NCBI GenBank assembly: GCA_021029095.1
Contig: JAJOHG010000414.1
Span: 1 to 21,586, forward strand
Direction: 5' to 3'
DNA length: 21,586 nt
From: Phellopilus nigrolimitatus
Lineage: Eukaryota > Basidiomycota > Agaricomycetes > Hymenochaetales > Hymenochaetaceae
In this document: positions 1 through 10,838 of the stretch, in pieces
Position numbering within the stretch: position 1 is the first letter of the stretch
Layout of the letters: each line of letters begins with the position of its first letter
The notes under the pieces: model-generated
What the model was told of the DNA's origin: nothing
Database searches by the model: none
What the model saw: only the letters and a program-made list of their open reading frames with translations
Translations under genes and position numbers: made by a program

Positions 1-540
1 TCATTTACGAGCAGAAACTCAAAGATGACTTCAGGCTTGTCGACGTAGGTCGCATAACGAACCCATAAGTTGAGGTACCGCGCATCGGCCTTTGCGAACG
101 CAGAGTGACGCATGACGCGCGTAGCCTCCTCAAGGAGCTCAAGGATGCCCGACTCGGCGGACTGGCCGCGCGGGTAGTGCTCTACAGTCCAGGTGACGAG
201 ACGAACGTACGCGTCCAAAAGAAGTTCTTCGGCGTCTTCGAGGGTCAGTTCGTCCTCGTCCCCGCTGTCCTCGTCTTCGTCATCGACGCGTTCTCCGTCC
301 TCTGCCTGCGCCGCAAGCTTATCGACGCGTGCTTGTGCTTCCCGGACACGCTCGCGCAAACGGGCCTTGGTTGCACGCAAAGCGCGCGTCGCGCTGTCCG
401 TGAGGTGTTGCGAGGACAGACGCGAGCGCCGTTGCGCGCCGTCCGCCCGCAAGCGGCTGGATGTTCTCTTTCGCGGCTTCGAGGATATCGCAGTCGACGA
501 TGACATTCGCTGACTCCTCTTCGTCGTATTCTCCTGACAT
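1..540 (-). CDS. mad3: Mad3/BubR1-like spindle checkpoint protein, 5' part (partial, apparent frameshift)
   Basis: The start codon is at 540-538 on the minus strand and the gene runs off the left edge. The first ~50 residues contain a KEN box (K24-E25-N26) followed by IQPLAGGRRATAL, as at the N-terminus of Mad3/BubR1. That frame stops at 319. The Mad3/BUB1 homology region (WTVEHYPRGQSAESG, then LLEEATRV, YLNLWVRYA and a final FEFLLVNE) lies in the neighbouring minus frame, open from 539 to 1. In this family KEN box and homology region belong to one protein, a Cdc20/APC inhibitor at kinetochores. The frame change falls near the AAA run at 379-381, where one base fewer would join ...GQRDAR to LRATKARLRER. 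A 52-nt intron (GTCCTC...CCAAG) would also restore frame but would remove conserved-looking residues. An acidic stretch and a likely coiled coil lie between the two parts. The kinase-or-not question (Bub1 versus Mad3) cannot be settled; the KEN box favours Mad3. Confidence 0.85.
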
Positions 541-984
541 TGGGGCGTCGAGGTGGTTGGTCGTGGTTTGGTGATCAAGTCAAAGGCGCGTATGGACGCG
601 CTTCAAAAGGCTCGACTTTACAATGGAAAGACGTCACGTGATGCTCCAGGGCGTCCGCTTTTGTTCCTGGGGGGAGGCAACGCCTGCGAAAAAGTGTGCA
701 CGCTTTGTAATCTGACAAATGATCGGCACATGCCAATTTAAGAAATTCCGGTGGCAAAGACCTACAGATGGTCAACTTGACGCAATTCAGCCACTCCTTG
801 CTGACTTTTTTTTTTTAAAGCCATAAAACTGTTTTCTAAGGCTATAAATACAATAATCACTTGATATACTGTAGCTTGTTTCTGCGGAAAGATTTATAGC
901 AAAGAAAACAGCAGGAGGTGAGCGCATTTTCGGTTGGCACGTGACCACAGCGCACAGGAATGCCCGCGCATACATGCAAACGCG
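541..984. promoter_or_regulatory. Upstream region of the Mad3-like gene
   Basis: No coding region is supported here. A TCACGTGA palindrome (E-box core CACGTG) sits at 634-641, about 95 bp upstream of the Mad3-like start and overlapping ACGTCA. A second CACGTG lies near 938-943. These are candidate bHLH-type binding sites by motif only. A T-tract occurs near 806-817. Confidence 0.3.
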
Positions 985-1253
985 CAGAACGATTTTTTGA
1001 GCTCAATTATTCTCCTTTTTGCGAGATTTAAGCTGGTAAATGCTCGGGTGATATGGGGCTGGGAGGTCTCTGTTGTCGATTTTTTAATTTTGCCCTCAAA
1101 GCGTCAAAATAGTGGTCTTAGATGGTAGTTCTGACACTTTGAGGGCGAAATTAAAAAATCGACAACAGAGACCTCCCAGCCCCATATCACCCGAGCATTT
1201 ACCAGCTTAAATCTCGCAAAACGGAGAAGAATTGAGCTCAAAAAATCGTTCTG
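985..1253. mobile_element. MITE-like perfect-tip hairpin element (122-bp arms)
   Basis: Left arm 985-1106 is the reverse complement of right arm 1132-1253, with only 4 mismatches in 122 positions, and a loop of about 25 nt. The tips are CAGAACGATT and its complement, and similarity stops abruptly outside them. There is no coding capacity. The size, sharp ends and arm identity fit a non-autonomous foldback/MITE-type insertion. No clear target-site duplication is visible (left flank ACGCG, right flank TAACT), so the superfamily cannot be named. It lies between the 3' end of MAP kinase A and the promoter of the Mad3-like gene. Confidence 0.8.
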
Positions 1254-1790
1254 TAACTTTTCTTTCACTCATGAGCCGCAAAATTTCCGTTTTCGGTAGA
1301 CATGTAAGCAACTACAAATGCACACTCTTTTGGCAGGGATTGCCTCCCCCCATTGTTCCGACTTCTGTCCTTTCCACTTGTAGATGACGATATGTGTAAT
1401 CCATTGCGTCGATACGTTATATGAGATGGCCGTACGTTTACAAACATGCGTGAACGAAAAAGCAAGAAAGTCTCAAAAAAAGAATCAAATATGTCTGCGC
1501 CACACCACCAGACCAATCCCTCAAACCGAGACGGAGAAAGAAGCGGTATCACGGGTATTACCATGGGAATGAAGTGTACATATAGCAGTCAGACAAGGGA
1601 AGTGGAATGTGTCCTTTCCTGCTAGAGCGTTGTCACTCGGCCTGCCGCAGCAACAGTGTGCGTTCGTTATACAAGGTTTTCGTGTTCGATTGTTTCCCCG
1701 CACTGTTCGCAAAAGAGAAAAGGCTCTGATCAGTTTTCATTCTAAGAGAACTAAGAGAATTGCGTATAAGCTCACCATGAGCAAAGGAAT
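1254..1790. other. 3' flank of MAP kinase A, no gene recognised
   Basis: This stretch holds the presumed 3'UTR and terminator of MAP kinase A (minus strand). Short open frames on both strands resemble no family and lack coding-like composition. Confidence 0.4.
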
Positions 1791-3237
<1,447 letters not shown>

Positions 3238-3273
3238 TGCGAAGTGTAAAGGAGCGTAGCGCAGACAGCAGTG

Positions 3274-3305
3274 GCGACGACGGCGACGACGACGACGACG
3301 ACGAA
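3274..3305. repeat. ACG/CGT trinucleotide microsatellite
   Basis: A nearly pure (ACG)n tract lies about 35-70 bp upstream of the MAP kinase A start codon, probably in its 5' leader. Read on the minus strand it is (CGT)n. Confidence 0.8.
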
Positions 3306-3381
3306 GAGCGAGAGAAGGCGCGGGACAATAAGGACAAGGAGCAAGGAGCACAAGGCGACGGTTTGTATTTAAGTAGCTCAA

Positions 3382-6226
3382 GGAACCTAGAATGAAAAGT
3401 AATAACCCTTAATAAGGTAATTACTTAGCTAATATGTACAAAAGTAAACAATTGGAATTGTTTCGCTTGTCCTCTAAACTCTTCCATTTTCCTATGGCGA
3501 TGAGACGCTATCGGGCAACCCCCTCTGTACTGTATCCTGGCAACTGTATTCCCACCCGATACAAGGTCTAGTTTACTTATCATCTTGATTCTGCTTGCTC
3601 GATATGTGGAACCCGAGTATCATATTCTGTCAAACCGCTGAGAGCTTCATCTTCTCATGAGACGCGTATCACTCTATTTCTATCGACGATGCTCGCAAAA
3701 GCCTTACCTATAAGCCGATGTTGAATGCTATTCTGATGCTTGAAATTTGTTCCAGCCAAGACAGCGGACGCGTCGTTTTCTACTTTCATCTCCTTGACAA
3801 TTGCAATCCCTTCACGTAGAATCCCGCGCACGTTCCATGGACGTGAGCATGCAACCGGTACCGCGACCGATTATCATCGAAAACCGCCGAGGAAACGGTG
3901 GTTGAGGAAGATATCTTGGCCAGCGCGCCCATACGCAGTATCAGTAGTCATTCATCCCTTCTATTTCTATCGAACATGTATCATACGATGGCTGAACGAC
4001 ATCTTCAATTATCTCCAAACGATTTGCTGCCTTCGAGGTAACTGAAAGCCCTATTCGGCATAAGGGAACTTCAGTGAGTGCTGAAGATGCGACTGTCCTG
4101 GAACCACCACCATCTCTGACTTTCTCCCACACATTCTTTGGTATTTGCACGAACTGCGACGAAGACGCAAATCATCGATCTCTCTGTCGGACCTTGCCTT
4201 CCAAGCGGCCCTGCTGATGGTGCGAAGGTTATTCGATTCAACATGTTTTGCTTCCGGCCGGCGGTTACCGTTTTGACTCCGTCTGTCTATAAAAGTTCTG
4301 CGATCACTGTTGGTACTACGATGCGGGCCGTCTTTCTCTCTTTGACCTCTCAACCATCAGGCATCGTTGATATGCCGCGAGCTCGTCTGTCATACGCGTT
4401 CGTGCAGCTCAGTGGCACCAACCAACTCTGGTCTTTCTACTCTCTCACACGTACCTCGTCCTTCACCGGCTCTCCCCTTTTTTGTTCCTCTGTCGCGTTC
4501 GCCTATCCAAGCCTGCCTTCGCCGACGACACCAAATCAATATGTTCGCTTTGCGCCATCTATTGGATCCCATCCTGAAATAACCAGTCGGACTCTGGTCG
4601 TTTGTCCTTGGGAAAAAGTCACCTGGTCATCTGTCTGGCCCTCGAGGTCGCTGTGGTTCTTTCAAGGCTACAAAGCCAAATATAATCTGGCCTCCGAACG
4701 CCGCATGCCTTCCCCTATTCTGCGCTAATAATAGTCTATATCGCTCTCCGCAGCTCGAGGTGACAACAGCGCCCAGCTACCCAAAGCCGCTGCTACTTCT
4801 TGCGATCAACAATCTCCGGATCGCGGGATGAATGATCACTAGGAAAAAATGCTCCAATATTGCAAGGACATTGATGGGCCACGCTGAAAGGCCCTTCTGA
4901 AACCAAACGGCGTAAGCACTATCATTTAAAGTTCTCAATAATAGTGGCAGATGCTTCGCTTTGGAATCAACGTTCATCTTGATGTCAGCAGCGCAGTAGC
5001 ATACTTCCAGCGTTCGCAACTTAACGTATGCGCGAGAACTTTCCTTTAACGTGGCCGCTGGGACCAAGCCTAGGTTCATAACTAGTCATCGTTGAGTTGT
5101 GTTGAATATCGACAACTATTCTATGGTATATTGGTGACGCCTGGTTTCGAACCTAGACCATGCTTTTAGAAGCATTGAAGTTCCAACCTCATTGTCCTCA
5201 ATTCAAGATGAATCTAGCCTTTCATAGCAGCAGCACAGTTCGTCTTTGACTCGGGATCTTTGCGTGCAACCGCCCATATTACAAAATTGGTGCTTCGTCT
5301 GTCCCTGGTTCGCGGACCCGAAGAGGGTCTCTCGGTCTTTCTCTACGTTGCCTCTATTGATGTGCTCGTTGGTGCCTGCCGGGTTCGAGCGCGGAGACAG
5401 AACTCGTGTTGGACTGTAGATCTTTACATCCGCATACGGCAGACCAGTTATCGAGAGTATTGAAAGTTGCCTTGCGGCGGCGCCATCTCTTGTCCGCAGT
5501 TCGCTTCACTGATCATCGCACACCGCCTCGTAGACTTTGCCCTTTCGCGCGCGCAAGTTTGGCGGACGGTAGGGTCATAGCTGGGCAAATGTGGGCCGAA
5601 GCAGCCAAGAGCGCAGGCGTGGTAGGTGCGTCCCGAGACTTTAAGGAATCAACCGCTTACATATCTGCACCGGGGCTCATTTCAGCTCACTTGCACACAA
5701 AAAAGGCACCGAGAAGGGGAGGGGGATCGAGGAAGTCGAAGAAACAAGAAACGGGAAGCCGACAATGCGGAAGAACGCCCACTCACTTCTCAAACCGTAC
5801 ACGCGCTGAACGTACGCACTCTATATTTCCTGCCTTTGATACAAATCCTTCGATAGTCATATTAATACCGGAGCCCGTTTGTTCTCCGAAAAGAGAGATA
5901 TGTTACAGCGAATAACAGGCCAGGAGGAGCCGTGTCATCATAAACATGATAATACATAATTTTGCGACAGTGATGGCAAGAAGGGGGTGTGCGTTATAGC
6001 CGCCAGATGGCGTCAAATGAGTGCGTTATGAGTGGTGTCGGTATCGAGATCGATGCGGTGTGGTATTGTGCGATGGTGGCGAGCGCTGTTGCACGTTCGA
6101 GGATCTACTGGTTTTCGTCGGCAACTTTGATGTCGATATGACTTGGACAGAACGTGGAGCGCGCAGCGAATGGCAGGCGAGAAGAGCCGTGGGTCGTGCG
6201 TCCTTTGAGTAAATCTGGCGCAGGAA
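3382..6226. other. Long gene-poor interval between the two MAP kinases
   Basis: About 2.8 kb with no recognisable gene. The longest open frame (4138-4728, plus) has irregular composition and no known motif. The left part should contain the MAP kinase A promoter and the right part the MAP kinase B 3' flank. A tRNA-like B box lies at 5143-5153 on the minus strand. No terminal repeats or transposase motifs were seen. Degraded mobile DNA is possible but not shown. Confidence 0.4.
5130..5200 (-). other. tRNA-like remnant with RNA polymerase III B box
   Basis: On the minus strand GGTTCGAAACC (5153-5143) matches the B-box/T-loop consensus GGTTCGANNCC. Upstream of it is a small hairpin with arms ATGCTT and AAGCAT (5160-5175) in the place of an anticodon arm, and GGCGTCACC follows in the acceptor position. 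No complementary 5' acceptor strand GGTGACG is found at tRNA distance, and the anticodon arm has the wrong geometry. This is at best a degraded tRNA or SINE-like promoter; chance is possible. Confidence 0.2.
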
Positions 6227-7969
<1,743 letters not shown>

Positions 7970-8115
7970 ATCTGCTTCGTGTCGTGTGTATCTGGCCGTC
8001 GATGCTGGCGGTGGTGATGGTCGATGGGAAAGGAGCGAAGACAAGAACAAGAAGTGAGGAATGGACGCTGTACTTGCTACTGTAGACTAGACCAGAAACG
8101 GGAGAGGACCAATAT

Positions 8116-8130
8116 AATTCCATTTATATA
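8116..8130 (-). promoter_or_regulatory. TATA-like element upstream of MAP kinase B
   Basis: On the minus strand GTATATAAATGG lies about 150 bp upstream of the kinase B start codon (7969). Position and sequence fit a TATA element; no experimental support. The foldback element at 8204 begins less than 100 bp further upstream. Confidence 0.35.
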
Positions 8131-8203
8131 CTTCGGCACGTAATACGTCACATGACTCGCTCTCTTGTCTTCCATGGCGGCACTTTGGCTTCAACTCGCA
8201 CTA

Positions 8204-8794
8204 TTACAGCGCTTTTACAAAACCTTGTCAGTGCGCGCAAAAAAAAAAAAAAGTTGCGGCCCCTCAGGGTGTGCCAAATAAGGCATTATTGCCTATTTGA
8301 GCGAAGTCGCGTCGTGTTTTTTTTTTCTCGTCGTCGTTGTACAATGCATGCCCTATCGAAAGATCAGTGAGGAATTGAATATCCGTGTTCTTTGGCTATA
8401 CAAGACAAGCCACTACTACCCTGATGCACTTGCTGGCATTTTTGGCTTCTCGATGTAACTAAGATAGTAATATCGTACCTGCATGAGCTCCTGCAGACGA
8501 AAGTCTCCCAGAGACGACGGCGGTGTAGCTCGCAAACCGGCGAAGTTGATGTCAAATTTTGGCTGTACATTGTGCGGGTGCCTCTGCATAATTCCACTGA
8601 CTCCAGTTCTGCATCTACGAGCGTCTCGACACGGGCAGTGTGCTGCACGACACAACAAACTGCACAATGGACGAGGCAATCACGACGCGACTTCGCTCAA
8701 ATAGGCAATAATGCCTTATTTGGCACACCCTGAGGGGCCGCAACTTTTTTTTTTTTTTTGCGCGCACTGACAAGGTTTTGTAAAAGCGCTGTAA
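8204..8794. mobile_element. Foldback element with 113-bp inverted arms and 364-bp interior
   Basis: Left arm 8204-8316 and right arm 8681-8794 are exact reverse complements except for the length of an A/T run (14 versus 15). The tips are TTACAGCGC and its complement. Each arm contains the A-tract and a smaller internal palindrome (AAATAAGGCA...TTGCCTATTT, left copy about 8276-8298). The near-identity of the arms indicates a young insertion or recent conversion. The 364-bp interior has no transposase-like motif, so any transposition would depend on another element. No target-site duplication is obvious. It lies in the upstream region of MAP kinase B, about 235 bp from its start codon. Confidence 0.8.
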
Positions 8795-9150
8795 AGACTT
8801 GTCGGCAGATCGGACTTGCGGTTCGTATGAGCGAATCCCGACATTTGCAAATTGTATCCATCTGTACTTTACTCAGAGCCAAGAATGTTATATTCTTGTT
8901 ATCCGAAATTCAATGGCGAATAGATTTGACGTCATGAGAAAGCGGCCCTTTTTCAGATAACAATTCTTATCTACGTATGTATTTGAAAAAGGGATGTTGA
9001 AAGCACTGGCATCGTGTGTGGCGTAAGCAGGTGATCTACTCTTTAAAGAGAGAAAAAATGAATACAGGTTATAAATGAGATTTTTAAAATGAATGTACAT
9101 GCCGACCCCACCTCCTGATAATTTTCGGTAATTGTTTTCAATAGAGACAT
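8795..9150. other. AT-rich spacer between two inverted-repeat structures
   Basis: No gene is supported. The minus-strand open frame at 8888-9298 is AT-rich, crosses into the neighbouring repeat arm and resembles nothing known. Confidence 0.4.
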
Positions 9151-9600
9151 TAGCCCGTCTCAATTCTGTGGAACTCGAGTTGTTAGTAAATCGGCAGAGC
9201 TCGGCGGACTTTTCTACCGTTATATTGGTCCAAGCCAGATGGTCCCGGCGATTTGGCGATTGGATGAAATTTCCTTTCAGAGACGTTGTGCCTGGCAAAT
9301 TTTACCAACAGGACTAACACCTCAATCGGCGTTAGTCCTGTTGGTAACTTGTCGGACTTTGAAATTGATCCACTTTTGGATCTACGCAATCAACCCTGCA
9401 TCCTGTTTTGGACTTCAAACCCATGGATCGTGTCTGTGAGAACATAGTTGAAACTCCGACCAAGTTTGTACATGTAGTACTACTAACAAGCATCTCAATT
9501 CTAATGCTGTTGTTACTGTTGCTAGCGAGTTCTGTGATGGCTGCCGAGCTTGCCGAACAATTTACCAACAAGTCGAGTTCCACAGAATTGAGATGGGCTA
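9151..9600. repeat. Diverged inverted repeat with a nested hairpin
   Basis: Left arm from 9151 (TAGCCCGTCTCAATTCTGTG...) matches the reverse complement of the right arm ending at 9600 over about 55 bp. Only 3 mismatches fall in the outer ~41 bp and divergence increases inward. The interior holds a separate hairpin at 9302-9347 with perfect 17-bp arms (TTACCAACAGGACTAAC). The word TTTACYAACA occurs in all four arms. This suggests a non-autonomous element or two related nested elements. No transposase is present. Confidence 0.6.
9302..9347. repeat. Short perfect hairpin inside the inverted repeat
   Basis: TTACCAACAGGACTAAC at 9302-9318 is mirrored exactly at 9331-9347. With one mismatch the stem extends to 20 bp around a loop of about 6 nt. 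Its outer word is shared with the larger flanking repeat arms. Confidence 0.75.
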
Positions 9601-9707
9601 TTTACAATTCAAAGCTCAAAGTACCACTCATTGCAGGCCGGGAATGATATAAAGTCGTGTGCATACCAGTCAGCTAATAGTGCGAGAAAACCCTGCTGCG
9701 CCATATT

Positions 9708-9724
9708 CTCTATTATATATACAG
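9708..9724 (+). promoter_or_regulatory. TATA-like run upstream of the dynactin gene
   Basis: TATTATATATACAG lies about 150 bp before the start codon at 9867 and is the only strong TATA-like word in the short interval after the inverted repeat. Motif evidence only. Confidence 0.3.
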
Positions 9725-9866
9725 GGTCGCCTTTTGCTAACTTTTTTCGGTGTTTCTTTCGAATTTCATGGGATTTTGTTGCCACCATTGTGAGATCGGC
9801 AGTGGCGGTGTATTCCACTACCGCCGAAACGACGCGTCCTTTCCCTCGCGTCTCTTTCAATCAACC

Positions 9867-10452
9867 ATGCCGCCAATGTAAGTCCTGCAACTTGATATAT
9901 GACCGTCACATTCTCAGATAGCAATGCAGAAAAGATAAATACACAATTCATTCGAAGGCTGTCGTGTGCCAAGACGTCGAGCTCAAGGGAGACATCACCA
10001 TCGGCGCGGGCACGGTCGTGCACCCGAAGGCGTCCATTTTCGCTATCGCAGGGCCCATCTTCATCGGCGCGAACAACATCATCGAAGAGAGCGCGGTCAT
10101 CGTGAACCGCCGCCGCGAGCCGATGCGCATCGGCGATGACAACCTCTTTGAAATCGGCACGCGCGTCGAGTGCCCCGTGGTCGGCGACCGGAACACGGTG
10201 TGCACGAAGGCACGCGTGCATCACACGGTGCGCCTGGGCAACTTCTGTGTCGTCGGCCCGCGCTGCCTCGTTGTGCCTGTGGAGGACGAAATCGTGGACG
10301 ATTATACGGTGTTTTGGGGACCGGACGCGGAGAGGAGGATGTGGAGCGGGAGGGGGAAGGTCCAGGAGGCGGACTTGAGGAAGAAGCATGGGGATTATCT
10401 GAGAGAAATGCTGCCGAAATTTAACCGTCAGAGGAGAGGTGATGCATCGTAG
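9867..10452 (+). CDS. Dynactin subunit 6 (p27) homologue
   Basis: Exon 1 is only 11 nt (9867-9877), the intron is 9878-9929 (52 nt), and exon 2 is 9930-10452. The spliced CDS is 534 nt, 177 aa. It starts MPPIKDKYTIHSKAVVCQDV and continues with imperfect hexapeptide turns typical of a left-handed beta-helix (GDITIG, GTVVHP, GPIFIG, ESAVIV, GTRVEC, KARVHH, NFCVVG). It has the p27 pattern NNIIEESAVIVNR and a C-terminal EDYTVFWG-like segment (DDYTVFWGPDAERRMW) before a charged helix. Family knowledge: p27 caps the pointed-end complex of dynactin with p25 and Arp11 and helps cargo attachment to dynein. Gamma-carbonic-anhydrase-like proteins share the fold, but the C-terminal pattern favours DCTN6. 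A TATATATA run near 9712-9721 is about 150 bp upstream. Confidence 0.88.
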
Positions 10453-10838
10453 CGGAGCCTTGGTGAGTTGCAAAGACGAGCGCTGACCTCTAAGAAGGTT
10501 CTGATTTTTGTGATCAGTTTCGTCCGTCTCTGCAGTTATTTGTCTTGTACATGTACATGTACACACACATCTTTTACTTATGAGAGCTTAGGCTTCATTG
10601 ATTGAAAGGCTTCGGGGTTCGATATAGGCACAATCTGCAATGTGCTGATCAGTTCCTGCAATAACCCCCTATCCCTTTTGGCAATACATTCCGTAATTAG
10701 CAGCAGCTTCTCCTCGCCCCCTTAGCTCCCCAATACATTGTCATGTGAGCGCGTCTTAGGGATACGAAATGCAAATAGATCGTATTGGCGCTTTTTTTAT
10801 CTTGGCTGGCTTAATCGTGCACAACGACGCCGACAACA
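10453..10838. other. Intergenic: dynactin 3' flank and transporter promoter
   Basis: No gene recognised. A palindromic run TGTACATGTACATGTACA is at about 10546-10563, roughly 95 bp after the dynactin stop codon, followed by ACACACACA. The remainder is presumed promoter of the transporter at 10839. Confidence 0.4.

Noticed and set aside
3238..3381. Poly-Arg N-terminal extension of MAP kinase A
   Set aside because: It is translated microsatellite leader; the kinase family start MPDPTTKS fits ATG 3237.
4138..4728. 196-aa open frame, plus strand
   Set aside because: No recognisable domain, irregular amino-acid composition, no codon bias like the real genes and no sensible flanking exons.
5130..5200. 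Functional tRNA gene on the minus strand
   Set aside because: The B box is good but there is no matching 5' acceptor strand and the anticodon arm geometry is wrong; listed only as a possible remnant.
8888..9298. 136-aa minus-strand frame as a transposase fragment
   Set aside because: AT-rich with no catalytic motif, and part of it is simply the left arm of the inverted repeat.
9766..10566. 266-aa open frame, minus strand
   Set aside because: It is the antisense shadow of the dynactin subunit 6 gene; the plus strand has the conserved protein.
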